A DNA stretch of 64,000 bases, taken from positions 21,274 through 85,273 of the forward strand of contig CAKUDB010000009.1 of assembly GCA_934644775.1 (NCBI GenBank), read 5' to 3'. The position numbers were made by a program, and so were the translations under genes. The notes under the pieces were generated by a model. That model saw nothing but the letters and a program-made list of their open reading frames with translations, made no database searches and was not told the origin of the DNA. Position 1 is the stretch's first letter. Every line of letters starts with the position of its first letter. Source of the DNA: an uncultured bacterium (GTDB taxonomy: Bacteria; Vulcanimicrobiota; Xenobia; Xenobiales; Xenobiaceae). Shown piece by piece: positions 17,253 through 26,359 of the stretch.

Positions 17253-19286
17253 ATGCTAGATAAAATTGCGGCTATATATAATCGCTTGGGCCAAGCGGCT
17301 AATGGTTCGGCTTTCAGCAGTGCGGCTATAGCTTTGTCGCCGTTGGCTTTTATCTTTTGGGGTTTAGATCTAGATGATGGCATAATCTCTCCTTTTCGAA
17401 GCACTTGCGCCGTCCTTACGCTTATACTGACAGTTCTGATTGGACTATTTTGGGATAAACAGCCCCGCTTAGGTAAATATTTAGCTTTAGCCGACGCTTT
17501 AGCTTGCGTGGGGGCAGCCGGGCGCTATATCTTTAGCGATCCCTTTTCAGCCTTGACAGTTTTTGTAGCCGTTGCCACATTGCTAAATGCTGTTTTCCAT
17601 TATCAAGGAAGCCATAAAACGCAAGCCAAGCATTCTAAGCAAGTGGGAATAGAATCTATAAGTGGTGCCGTAGGCGGTTTTGTCGGCCTATTTTTTATTA
17701 CCTGGTTCTTATGTGGTTTGGACAACCAATTAGGCCTCTCCCTATGCGCTTGCGGCGGTTTAATTTGTCAGATGATTTTCTATAAATGGTCGCTGAAGCT
17801 GAAATCTCGCTTGCCTAAGGCGATCGTTTTAGTTTGTTTCTTCTCTATCTGTTTAAGTTTTTTGGCTCAGGGGACTTGGCTGACCGTCACTTGTTTAGCG
17901 CTAACCATCTTTTTAGACGTCTTCTTTGTCAATAGTTACGGCAATTTACAACTGCGTGAAGATTTTGGCGTTGATTTCTTTCTCAATCGTCCGGCCCGCT
18001 TCTTGTTGCTAACTTTTGTGCTTCTTTGTACGGTAGGCTCTATCTTACTCTATTTGCCTATTTCTTCAGCCCACGACTTAAATTACCTCGACGCCGCCTT
18101 TATGGCTGTAAGTGCCTCTTGTGTCACTGGCCTAACTTGCTTAGATTTAGAACATGATTTTACCGTTTACGGTAAGCTCTTTTTGGCCATATTAGTACAA
18201 TTGGGCGGTTTAGGTATGATGGGTACGGCCTCTTTAGCTATGCATGCTATGGGACGCAGGCTCAGTTTGCGCCATGAGCGTCTATTAGCTTCACTTTCGG
18301 AAACGGAAAGCGGCCCCAATCTTATGCGCTCCCTTTACATTATCGTTATTTACGTATTTGTCTTGGAAAGTATCGGCGCTTTGATAATAAGCACTTGTCT
18401 TATGGGGCAGGGAATAGCTTTCCCCGAAGCTTTGGGTAAAGGTGCTTTTATGGCCGTTTCCGCTTTTTGTAATGCTGGCATGAGCCCGGAAAGTAGCAAT
18501 TTAGTAAAATATGTACACTTACCAACTATACTCTATACTGTAGCTTTTTTAGTTATTTGTGGTGGTATGTCGCCTTTAACTTTTTTAGCTTTACCTTTAT
18601 GGTTTAGGCGTCGCCATATATCTTTAGCTAGTTTTTTAGCTTTAGTCACTACGGCTTTACTGTTACTTTTAGGTACTACTGTCTATATGACGTTGGAATG
18701 GAATGGTATTTTTGCCCATTTAGCTCCGTTTGATAAATTGCATAACGCTTTTTTCCTCTCGGCTGTAGGGCGAACGGCTGGTTTTAATGCTGTCGATATA
18801 AGTAACTTGAGTCCACTTAGTACCCTTATGACTCTCGTCTTTATGTTGATAGGCGGTTGCCCTGGAGGTACGGCTGGTGGCATGAAGACTGTCACCGTAG
18901 CTATTATGTTTTTAGCCTTTTGGACAGACTTAAATCAGGAAAAAGAGGTCGTTTGTCGCCGTCGTTTGGTGCCACACGATGTAGTCAGGCGTACTATTAC
19001 TATTTTAATGGCTTTTATGCTTACCTTAGCTACTGTTTTAACTTTACTCTTTACGACTCAAACTATCGCTCCCAAATGGCTACTTTTTGAAGCCGTCTCC
19101 GCTTTGGGAACTGTAGGTATGAGCTTGGGTGCTACTTCTCAATTAGACGAAATAGGTAAAATTATCATTATGTTTACGATGTTTTGTGGTCGAATCGGCC
19201 CTATTTCTATTTTCGCTGTTATGGCCGACGACAGATCTGTCCAACATGAAGTAGGCTATCCTCAAGAGCATATCCCCTTAACTTAG
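17253..19286 (+). CDS. ktrB: Potassium channel subunit KtrB/TrkH with long N-terminal membrane extension
   Basis: Membrane subunit for K+ (possibly Na+-coupled) uptake. Four pore-loop repeats carry the filter glycines: SCVTGLTC, AFCNAGMS, VGRTAGFNA and LGTVGMSLG. The core of about 440 residues starts near the conserved R-P-A-R-F segment (about residue 245). Upstream is an extra region of about 240 residues with several hydrophobic segments, absent from ordinary KtrB (about 450 residues), making 677 in total. The last residues after the fourth repeat end in a short polar tail. Partner ktrA is 12 bp upstream. The role of the N-terminal membrane domain is unknown. Confidence 0.9.
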   Translation: MLDKIAAIYNRLGQAANGSAFSSAAIALSPLAFIFWGLDLDDGIISPFRSTCAVLTLILTVLIGLFWDKQPRLGKYLALADALACVGAAGRYIFSDPFSALTVFVAVATLLNAVFHYQGSHKTQAKHSKQVGIESISGAVGGFVGLFFITWFLCGLDNQLGLSLCACGGLICQMIFYKWSLKLKSRLPKAIVLVCFFSICLSFLAQGTWLTVTCLALTIFLDVFFVNSYGNLQLREDFGVDFFLNRPARFLLLTFVLLCTVGSILLYLPISSAHDLNYLDAAFMAVSASCVTGLTCLDLEHDFTVYGKLFLAILVQLGGLGMMGTASLAMHAMGRRLSLRHERLLASLSETESGPNLMRSLYIIVIYVFVLESIGALIISTCLMGQGIAFPEALGKGAFMAVSAFCNAGMSPESSNLVKYVHLPTILYTVAFLVICGGMSPLTFLALPLWFRRRHISLASFLALVTTALLLLLGTTVYMTLEWNGIFAHLAPFDKLHNAFFLSAVGRTAGFNAVDISNLSPLSTLMTLVFMLIGGCPGGTAGGMKTVTVAIMFLAFWTDLNQEKEVVCRRRLVPHDVVRRTITILMAFMLTLATVLTLLFTTQTIAPKWLLFEAVSALGTVGMSLGATSQLDEIGKIIIMFTMFCGRIGPISIFAVMADDRSVQHEVGYPQEHIPLT

Positions 19287-19320
19287 AGCCAAATTGGGCT
19301 AGTGGGCAGGAGTAAAAAAG

Positions 19321-19977
19321 ATGAAAATTGCAAAATCGATCAGGATAAGCATTTGGTGTTTTATACTTTTCAATTTGGCTGTCGCTTATTGCTGTATTTG
19401 GATCTTTGCTCGCATGTTGCCTTCCATAGAGGCGGTCATGGCCAATAACGAAACAACTATTCATGCTTCTATGGGTATGATGGCTATGCTTACTCAAGAG
19501 CACGGCGGTCTCATTCGTCGAGTTCAAGCTCAGCCGAAATTTGAGCATTTCTTGCGCGAGGCGGAAAGTTGTGTCAGTGAAGAGGGCGAGCAGAACTATC
19601 TCGATATTATCAGGCAGAATTATCAAGCCGCTTTCGACAGAAAAAAATTGGAATTTAATATTGTAGTCGACGCTGTAGTTCAGTTAGAGATGCTCAACCA
19701 AAAAGCCATGCACAATTCTATTAAGCAAGCCGAAACTATGGGACGTACTGGAGCTTGGGGAATTGTCTTTATGGCGGCTATGAATTTCGTGGCCGGCTTA
19801 ATCTTTTTGCACAATTTGAGTATAAAATTTATCGAGCCGCTCGAAGAAGTTGAGCATACTATTAGCGATTTCAAAAGGGGTAACACTATGCGTCGCTGTG
19901 TCGTTTCCAATCAGTCGATGGGTATGGAAAAGGTCATGCGCAACTTGAATGATCTTTTAGACTCGATCAATAAGTAG
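19321..19977 (+). CDS. Two-TM HAMP-like membrane protein without output domain
   Basis: Not assigned to a known family. Layout: first membrane segment at about residues 10-33, an extracytoplasmic helical part of about 105 residues, second membrane segment at about 140-160, then a cytoplasmic stretch starting with FIEPLEEVEHTISDF and ending NLNDLLDSINK. The latter has the spacing of a HAMP domain (Pro-Glu start, amphipathic helix, connector, final N-x-L-L helix), but no kinase, methyl-accepting or cyclase domain follows. ATG start with AGGAG eight bases upstream. It follows ktrB by 34 bp, so it may be co-transcribed with the potassium system. Function unknown. Confidence 0.75.
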   Translation: MKIAKSIRISIWCFILFNLAVAYCCIWIFARMLPSIEAVMANNETTIHASMGMMAMLTQEHGGLIRRVQAQPKFEHFLREAESCVSEEGEQNYLDIIRQNYQAAFDRKKLEFNIVVDAVVQLEMLNQKAMHNSIKQAETMGRTGAWGIVFMAAMNFVAGLIFLHNLSIKFIEPLEEVEHTISDFKRGNTMRRCVVSNQSMGMEKVMRNLNDLLDSINK

Positions 19978-20011
19978 ATTTTTTGTTCTATTATGGGATG
20001 TGAATAAAGAT

Positions 20012-20968
20012 ATGGAACTCAATCATTATACGGTTATCGACGTCGAATTGGCTAATTTTAATCCCAGTTCTATTTGTCAAATTGCTCTTCAAGAGGTTCT
20101 TAACCACCAAGTTATTTTCGAAGCTTCATCTTTAATTAACCCCCAGGAAAGATTTGCTTCTATTTGTGTGGGAGTCCATGGTATCCAATATCAGGACGTC
20201 AAAAAAGCTCCTACTTTAGAGCAATATTGGCCGACTATCAAGGATCACTGTTTAAATACTGTTCTAGTAGCCCATAATGCTATTTTTGATGTTTCAGCCT
20301 TAAATGCGTCTTTGGAAAAATATCATATTTTGCTGGATGACAATTTTACTTATGTTTGTACTATGCTTTTAGCCAAACGTCTTTTGCCTGAGCGGGTCAG
20401 TAAATCAAGAAAAAAAGTGCTCCCTGGAGAAGATTCTACCAAATATGGCTTCGGCTTAGCCTCTTTATGTCAACATTATCATATCAATATGTTTAAACAC
20501 CATGACGCTTTTTCTGATGTTGTGGCTTGTCATTCCCTTTTAGAAAAATTACTCCAAAGTGGAGAACTGGTTGCAGCCGATTTCCACGAATTTCGCCATC
20601 CTCTCGACCGGGATTCAGCTCTTACTTTAGCAGAAGATGGGGGAGCTAAGTCACGCTCTTTGCCCAAAATTGGCCAAAATGGAGTAAGATACTCTTTTAC
20701 TGGTAAATTTACTTATGGATCGCGCTCCAAGATAGCTCGATTGGCAGAAAAAAATGGCGGCATAGTCAGAAATTCGGTGCAATTAGATACCGATTATCTA
20801 GTCGTAGGCAGTCAGAGCAGCCGAGGCAGCCTTAAAGCTGAAGATTCGGTTAAAGAGCAAAAAGCCAAACAAATGATCGAGCAAGGTTATCTTTTGGCTA
20901 TTATTAGCGAAGCCGAATTTTTACAAGGCTTAAAGGTGGCTCCTCTAAATAGTGAAAAACAACAGTAA
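20012..20968 (+). CDS. DnaQ-like 3'-5' exonuclease with C-terminal BRCT domain
   Basis: An RNase T/DnaQ-type (DEDDh) exonuclease domain occupies about residues 1-185: first acids in VIDVELANF, the second motif VAHNAIFDVSALN, and the His/Asp motif HHDAFSDVVACHSLL. A BRCT domain follows (about 215-305: YSFTGKFTYGSR, DTDYLVVG). This architecture resembles exonuclease-BRCT proteins and the DNA polymerase III epsilon-like proteins of Firmicutes. In the first motif the usual D-x-E-T-T-G becomes DVELAN, keeping both acids. An in-frame GTG at 20000 is possible; GGGATG lies better for the ATG at 20012, giving 318 residues. Likely role in DNA repair or processing; substrate unknown. Confidence 0.85.
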   Translation: MELNHYTVIDVELANFNPSSICQIALQEVLNHQVIFEASSLINPQERFASICVGVHGIQYQDVKKAPTLEQYWPTIKDHCLNTVLVAHNAIFDVSALNASLEKYHILLDDNFTYVCTMLLAKRLLPERVSKSRKKVLPGEDSTKYGFGLASLCQHYHINMFKHHDAFSDVVACHSLLEKLLQSGELVAADFHEFRHPLDRDSALTLAEDGGAKSRSLPKIGQNGVRYSFTGKFTYGSRSKIARLAEKNGGIVRNSVQLDTDYLVVGSQSSRGSLKAEDSVKEQKAKQMIEQGYLLAIISEAEFLQGLKVAPLNSEKQQ

Positions 20969-20992
20969 AATTGTCTAGCAATGGGCTTATCC

Positions 20993-21020
20993 TTGACAAA
21001 GGGCGGCTATGTTGTAGACT
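20993..21020 (+). promoter_or_regulatory. Sigma-70-type promoter for the ABC exporter
   Basis: TTGACA (20993-20998), 16-base spacer, TAGACT (21015-21020). It lies about 55 bp before the ABC transporter start and after the preceding stop. The -35 is perfect and the -10 matches four of six. Confidence 0.6.
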
Positions 21021-21073
21021 TTTGAGGCGTTTGTTGTCGGCAGATTGCAAAAATATCAGAAAGCGTATTTATT

Positions 21074-23023
21074 GTGAGCTTTAAAAATTTAGTCAAGACT
21101 TTGGGACGAGTTCTCAAATATCTTTTGCCTTATTGGAAAATTGTTATTATAGCCTTGCTTTTTAATCTATTATCGACGGGTACTCGTCTGTGTCAGGCTA
21201 AATTTGTGGGTTGGATTATGGATCTTATGTCCAAAGGCAGTCCGACGGTAGCGGCAATGGTAGAACCGGTACCTAGCCAGCAAGAGCAAAGGCTTAAGGC
21301 GTCTGGCCTAACTCCCTACGGCGAGAAGGACAAACTGGAGAAAGAAAATCCCAAGAGCAGCCCTGCGGTGGCAGACGATTCTGCCCAAAATAGCCCTAAA
21401 GCTAGTGCTCAAGAATCGGCTTTCAATCAGTTCTTTAGCTACGACGACGGGCGCAATCCTTTTATGACGCTCAACTACGTCTGTTTGCTTTTCTTAATCG
21501 TTATGGCCATAATGGGCGTATGTACCTATTTCCAAAAATATTGTACCGACCAGTGTGGCCAATTGGCTATACGTGATTTCCGCAACAACGTTTTTTGTTC
21601 GCTGCAGCGTTTGCCTATCAAATTTTTTGACAAAATGCGCTCCGGTGAAGTGCTCTCTCGCTCTACTACCGATGTTATTACTGCTTCTGGTGTTTTTAGC
21701 TTGCTTTCCGAGTTTACTAAAAACTTTTTAATGGTAGTTGGTTGCTTTGTCTGGATGTTCTGGCGCGATTGGCAAATGACTATTGTGGTTTTACTTATTA
21801 GCCCTATGGTAGCTATTGCCATTAGCAATTTCGGCGCCAAAATTGGCCAAAAAACCAGCAAATTGCAAGCTCGCTTAGCCGATCTTTCCGCTTTGCAATT
21901 CGAAAATGTTTCAGCTATAAAAGTTGTCAAAGCCAATAGCCGTGAAGACTATGAATACAAGCGCTTTTTAAATCGCAATGAAGACAACTATGCTGCCCAA
22001 ATGAAAGTTGTGCAAGTACAATCTATGCAATCTCCTGTAGTGGAATTTTTGGGCATTATCGGCATTATTATTATCGTTTGGTTTGGGGCTACTCGCATTT
22101 TGCAAGGCCAAGTCAGCTTTTCCCAAATGACCGAATATTGGGCCCTTATGGCTATGACTAGCCACCCTCTGTCGGTACTTTCCACTTTCTACGGCAGTTG
22201 CCAAAACTCGGCTGCCGCCGCTGTACGTGCTTTCGAAATTATCGATTCCGCTCCTGAAACTTCCAGCCCTGATGCCATTGAATTGCCTCAAGTTAAAGGT
22301 GAAGTCGAGTTTGAAAATGTCTCTTTTGCTTACGAAAAAGATAAGCCAGTTTTAGATAAGGTCAACTTAAAGATTAAACCGGGCGAATTTGTGGCTATTG
22401 TAGGTACTAACGGCTCAGGAAAATCTACTTTGGTCAATATGTTGGAGCGCTTCTATGCTCCCGACTCAGGTAAAATTAAAATTGATGGCTATGATATTGC
22501 CAAAGTAACTTTAGATTCGCTCCGCTCCCAAGTCGGTATCGTCTTCCAAGAATCGATCCTCTTCCGCGATACTATTTATGAAAATGTGCGTTACGGCAAC
22601 TTAAATGCCAGTGAGGACGAAATTAGAGAAGCCATTACTATGTCGGGTGCTGATGAATTTATTAGTGATTTCCCCGAAGGCTTAGATACTAATGTGGGCG
22701 AGCGTGGCTCGGCCCTTTCCGGCGGTCAGCGCCAGCGTTTGGCTGTAGCTCGAGCTTTAGTACATAATCCACATATTTTAATTTTAGATGAATATACTTC
22801 CGGTTTAGACGCCAACGCCGAGAGCAATTTAACTGAAGTTATCGATAGCTCTATGAAAGGGCGCACTTGTTTAGTTATTGCTCACCGCTTAGCTACTATT
22901 CGCCACGCCGATCGTATCGTAGTTATGAATGCTGGCAAAATAGCCGAAGAAGGCTCCCACAGCGAACTTATAGCTAAAAATGGCCTCTATTGTCGAATTT
23001 TCGAAACGCAAGCAGTAATTTAG
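21074..23023 (+). CDS. ABC exporter half-transporter (MsbA/multidrug type)
   Basis: Homodimer-type exporter: a six-helix membrane domain (about residues 15-390) and a nucleotide-binding domain (about 410-649). Walker A GTNGSGKST, Q-loop FQESILF, signature LSGGQRQR, Walker B ILILDE and H-loop AHRLATIRHAD are all present; the D-loop region reads DEYTSGLD where DEATSALD is usual. Between the first and second membrane helices lies an insertion of about 70 residues, low-complexity and rich in Pro, Gln, Ser and Lys (about 58-130), so the protein is 649 rather than about 580 residues. Start GTG; promoter upstream. Could flip lipid A core or export drugs; the substrate cannot be read from sequence. 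Confidence 0.87.
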   Translation: MSFKNLVKTLGRVLKYLLPYWKIVIIALLFNLLSTGTRLCQAKFVGWIMDLMSKGSPTVAAMVEPVPSQQEQRLKASGLTPYGEKDKLEKENPKSSPAVADDSAQNSPKASAQESAFNQFFSYDDGRNPFMTLNYVCLLFLIVMAIMGVCTYFQKYCTDQCGQLAIRDFRNNVFCSLQRLPIKFFDKMRSGEVLSRSTTDVITASGVFSLLSEFTKNFLMVVGCFVWMFWRDWQMTIVVLLISPMVAIAISNFGAKIGQKTSKLQARLADLSALQFENVSAIKVVKANSREDYEYKRFLNRNEDNYAAQMKVVQVQSMQSPVVEFLGIIGIIIIVWFGATRILQGQVSFSQMTEYWALMAMTSHPLSVLSTFYGSCQNSAAAAVRAFEIIDSAPETSSPDAIELPQVKGEVEFENVSFAYEKDKPVLDKVNLKIKPGEFVAIVGTNGSGKSTLVNMLERFYAPDSGKIKIDGYDIAKVTLDSLRSQVGIVFQESILFRDTIYENVRYGNLNASEDEIREAITMSGADEFISDFPEGLDTNVGERGSALSGGQRQRLAVARALVHNPHILILDEYTSGLDANAESNLTEVIDSSMKGRTCLVIAHRLATIRHADRIVVMNAGKIAEEGSHSELIAKNGLYCRIFETQAVI

Positions 23024-23084
23024 GTTGTAACTAGCCCTTAACCAACAGAGCTGCCACCCAAATTGGGGCGTTTGGGCAGCGCAG

Positions 23085-24110
23085 TTATGGATTACATTTT
23101 TTGCAAGGGGAGTAACCGTCGCTAATTAAGCTGCTGCGTGAACCTGTGTATTCTTCACGATTTTTGCTGCTTATGCGAGCGGCGCTGCTGCAACCGGGAC
23201 GGTGGAATTTGTGGGTGTTGTTATTAAGGACATAAATATTAACAGCTACGCTTTTGGACGAAGACGAAGTGCTTGCTTTGGAATAACTGGAGCTCTTCGT
23301 TACCGAACGTTGAGAGGAAGAACTATAGCTTTTCTGAGTTTGCTTTTTTGCAACGGTAGTTCCGCCTGTATAAGTGCTGGTACCGGTTTTGTAGTTTATG
23401 CTAATTTGTGGCTGTACATTGTAACAATAAACATTAAAAAGAACGCTGCGGCCACCATCTTCGGTGGACATAGCTTCCATAAGTACGCCGTGAGCTACTA
23501 AGTTATTACCTTTAAAAACTGGTGTAACGCGATAAAGTACGTGTTTGCCGGTTTCCTTTACGTAGTCGGCTACCATATTTTCAAAAGGCAACATACCTTG
23601 CACATTTAAGTATCTGGTGCCGGTAATTAAGTTGCAAGGATTGGCATTTTCGGCTGTAAGCTGGTAGCCGATTAAATGGCAGCGGTTGTAAAGATATTTA
23701 CCATCTACGCAATCGTATTTAGCTAAATGCCAACCGCTAGGTTTTACCTGGCCGATTTTGCCACGCTTGGTTGTGGGCATAAGGTCGCGGCCTACATTAG
23801 CCATAGCGGTACCGCAGCGCCCTAAGTTGTCTAATTGGCTGTATTTTTCGTAAGAGCGTGATACTCGGTCAGCTTTAGTGAAAAAAGGTACGTTTTTGTT
23901 GATAACAGCATAAGGTTTGCCAGAGTAGGCCGGAACCGAAGCTAAAGAAAAGCGGCCCATACTGATCGGGTTGGCAATACGACCCGAAGAAGCGGCTAAC
24001 AATTGAAAATCGCTATTGTCAGCAGCCATAGTCGGCAAGACTAAGCTTAAAGCAAAAAGCAGTGATAAGAAAAATAGGCTAAATTTGGATAATTTATATT
24101 TACTGTACAT
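23085..24110 (-). CDS. Secreted DNA/RNA non-specific endonuclease (EndA/NucA-like)
   Basis: Beta-beta-alpha metal (His-Me finger) nuclease exported by a signal peptide (about residues 1-30, cleavage near TMA-AD). The catalytic region is YNRCHLIGYQLTAENANPCN (H145) with the following NLITGTRYLNV segment that holds the metal-binding Asn. A Ser/Thr-rich linker (about 245-285) leads to a C-terminal module (about 290-341) with HRPGCSSAA and PCKKCNP, a small Cys-containing repeat domain found at the ends of some secreted nucleases. Such enzymes degrade extracellular DNA or prepare it for uptake. The gene follows a 139-residue protein by two bases (operon). Confidence 0.87.
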   Translation of the reverse strand: MYSKYKLSKFSLFFLSLLFALSLVLPTMAADNSDFQLLAASSGRIANPISMGRFSLASVPAYSGKPYAVINKNVPFFTKADRVSRSYEKYSQLDNLGRCGTAMANVGRDLMPTTKRGKIGQVKPSGWHLAKYDCVDGKYLYNRCHLIGYQLTAENANPCNLITGTRYLNVQGMLPFENMVADYVKETGKHVLYRVTPVFKGNNLVAHGVLMEAMSTEDGGRSVLFNVYCYNVQPQISINYKTGTSTYTGGTTVAKKQTQKSYSSSSQRSVTKSSSYSKASTSSSSKSVAVNIYVLNNNTHKFHRPGCSSAARISSKNREEYTGSRSSLISDGYSPCKKCNP

Positions 24111-24112
24111 AA

Positions 24113-24532
24113 TTAACCTTTGCGAATATATCTTTCTTCGGTAATTTTATCGTGAGAAGAACCAACAAAATCGGCAGAACTTTCTAGCTGCCAATTTTGT
24201 TGTAAGTCGATATCAAAATAAAAATCGGCCGGATAGTCTCTGTTCCAGCGGAAGATAATAATTTTTTCCACCTTATCTTCATAAGCTTGCACAGAGACAT
24301 TTTCTACCAAACAATATTGGCCTTGGCCAGCCTCAGTTAAAAAATGTTCGCTTATGTGAAGTTGCTCCGGTTTAGCTTCAGTAGCAAACAAGTCGGCGGA
24401 ATATTCGTTCAAAAATAATTTTTCCGGGCCGATTAAAGCTAAAATGCGTTGGCGCAACAGACGATCTTGGCTTTGACGTCTTTGGTTAAACAACAAGCCG
24501 TTACTATTATCTAAAGCGGCAATAAGGATCAT
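24113..24532 (-). CDS. Conserved clostridial-type protein of unknown function
   Basis: A 139-residue soluble protein. From memory it matches a conserved Firmicutes family with the same landmarks: a start of the form ILIAALDNSNGLLFNQRRQS, then SADLF, YCLVENV, and FRWNRDYPADFYFDIDL near the C-terminus. The first residues recall the first strand of dihydrofolate reductase, but the rest of that fold is not evident. Family members have been seen under unreliable names, so I give no function. The gene is first of a two-gene unit with the secreted nuclease downstream (two-base gap), which suggests a link such as nucleotide handling; that is inference only. Confidence 0.7.
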   Translation of the reverse strand: MILIAALDNSNGLLFNQRRQSQDRLLRQRILALIGPEKLFLNEYSADLFATEAKPEQLHISEHFLTEAGQGQYCLVENVSVQAYEDKVEKIIIFRWNRDYPADFYFDIDLQQNWQLESSADFVGSSHDKITEERYIRKG

Positions 24533-24731
24533 TTATTCTCTCGCTTCCTTGGGCTGTGCACAAAATAAAATAAGAAGAGCAATCAAGCTAGGCTGCCCAT
24601 ACAATGCTAATTGTGCGGCCAAACAGCAAATATTGCAAGCTTTTTAAGCGTTTATCTAGACCAAAACTTTTTTTGTCTTGATAAAAAATTAGTCGCTGTC
24701 CGTTTTTTGTCGGCAGCCTAAGGGGGGAAAT

Positions 24732-26312
24732 ATGTTTGCCAATATTTATACTGCCGCTTTAATCGGCGTCAAGGCTCATTTAGTTTCTTGCGAAGTTGAT
24801 ATTTCCAAGGGATTGCCGCGCTGTACTGTGGTCGGTTTGCCCGACGCTTCTGTTAATGAAGCCGGCGAACGTGTTTGGGCTGCTTTTAGCAATTCTGGCT
24901 ATGAAGCGCCGCTAGGGCGTGTACGTATCAATTTAGCGCCCGCTGAATTGCGCAAAGAAGGAGCTCGCTTCGATTTAGCTATGGCTTTGGCTGTTTTGGC
25001 CGCCGATGACTCCTGTTCAGAAATAACGCCACCTATGTTGCAAAATTGGCTAGTTTTAGGCGAATTGGCTATGGATGGCAATGTCCGTCCTGTACGTGGC
25101 GTCTTGTTGGCTATTTTAATGGCTCAAAAAATGGGCCTAACTAATATATTGGTGCCTTATGCCAATTTTGCCGAAGCTTCATTAGTAAAAGGCTTAAATT
25201 GCTGTGGCGTGTTCAATCTAAAACACGCTATTTCTCTTATCAGCGGCCAACACGAGCAAGCGCAAGCGCTAGAGCTAGAGTGCTTAAGCCAATTAAAGTT
25301 GGGCGGCGCTTCCTGGCTTGGTGAAAGCGAGAGCTCAGCAAGCTTGGTGTCTTTAGTGGAAGACGATTTACAATATGTTTGCGGCCAAGTTGTAGCTAAG
25401 CGCGGGTTAGAGATATGTGCTGCCGGTGGCCATCATGTGCTTATGTTGGGGCCGCCAGGATCGGGCAAAACTATGTTGGCTCGCTGTCTTCCTTCAATTA
25501 TGCCGCGCTTAAGCTGTCAGGAAGCTCTGGAAGTAACTTCTATTCACAGCGCCGCCAACTATTGCCCGCAACGTCTAATCGACGAAGCGCCTTTCCGTAT
25601 GCCTTCTTCCAATATTTCGGCTGCTGGTCTTTTAGGTAGCAATCGCCCAGGAGAAATTACTTTGGCTCACAGAGGAGTTCTCTTTATGGATGAATTTCCC
25701 GAATTTCGTCGCGATTGCTTAGAAGCGTTGCGCCGCCCATTAGAAGAAGGCCAAGTAGAAATAGCTCGCGCCAAAATTCATGCTCAATACCCTTGCCGCT
25801 TCACCTTAGTAGCGGCCATGAATCCTTGCCCTTGCGGATATTGGGGCGATAGCGAAAGGGGCTGCGTTTGCTTACCTTCCAAAAGGCGGCGCTACTTAAC
25901 CCGCTTATCAGGGCCGCTTTTAGATCGTATCGATTTGCAATTGCAAGTCTCCCGCACCAAAGCATCCGAACTTTTAGAAACAAAATTGGCTGAAAGTTCG
26001 GATACAGTGCGTCAAAGAGTAGAAATGGCTTTAGGTATACAGCGCGAGCGCGGCTGTCGTAACGGCTTTATGAATACGGCCCAAACGCGTCGCTTTTGTC
26101 TTTTAGATAGAGAAAGTAAAAAATTTTTAGCTGAAGCTATTAGGTTTAACAATTTATCTGGACGAGTTAAAGACCGCCTGTGCCGTACTGCCAGAACTAT
26201 TGCCGATTTGGAAGGGCGAGAGCATATTAGTCTAAGCGATCTTTGTGAAGCTATGGAATATAGAGCCTTCGATCGTTTTGCCTCTTCACTTGATCTAGGC
26301 CAAATGTGCTAA
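24732..26312 (+). CDS. comM: ComM/YifB-family AAA+ ATPase
   Basis: Magnesium-chelatase-like AAA+ protein; in naturally competent bacteria ComM is a hexameric helicase that promotes branch migration during integration of transforming DNA. The N-terminal LonC-like domain (MFANIYTAALIGVKAHLV, GLPRCTVVGLPDASVNEA) is followed by Walker A GPPGSGKTMLA, Walker B VLFMDEFPEF, and AAMNPCPCGYWGD with the Cys cluster typical of the family. Length 526 is slightly long; an extra loop lies at about 185-215. ATG with AGGGGGGAAAT immediately upstream. The neighbouring secreted DNA nuclease would fit a DNA-uptake setting, but no other competence genes are here. Confidence 0.93.
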   Translation: MFANIYTAALIGVKAHLVSCEVDISKGLPRCTVVGLPDASVNEAGERVWAAFSNSGYEAPLGRVRINLAPAELRKEGARFDLAMALAVLAADDSCSEITPPMLQNWLVLGELAMDGNVRPVRGVLLAILMAQKMGLTNILVPYANFAEASLVKGLNCCGVFNLKHAISLISGQHEQAQALELECLSQLKLGGASWLGESESSASLVSLVEDDLQYVCGQVVAKRGLEICAAGGHHVLMLGPPGSGKTMLARCLPSIMPRLSCQEALEVTSIHSAANYCPQRLIDEAPFRMPSSNISAAGLLGSNRPGEITLAHRGVLFMDEFPEFRRDCLEALRRPLEEGQVEIARAKIHAQYPCRFTLVAAMNPCPCGYWGDSERGCVCLPSKRRRYLTRLSGPLLDRIDLQLQVSRTKASELLETKLAESSDTVRQRVEMALGIQRERGCRNGFMNTAQTRRFCLLDRESKKFLAEAIRFNNLSGRVKDRLCRTARTIADLEGREHISLSDLCEAMEYRAFDRFASSLDLGQMC

Positions 26313-26359
26313 AATCAGCGTACTACAAGTTAAGGAAAGTGAGATTTGAAATTTTTCCT

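Noticed and set aside
23051..23082. Hairpin GCTGCC...GGCAGC between the ABC exporter and nuclease genes as a terminator
   Set aside because: The stem is interrupted and no T-run follows on either strand; could still be weakly active.
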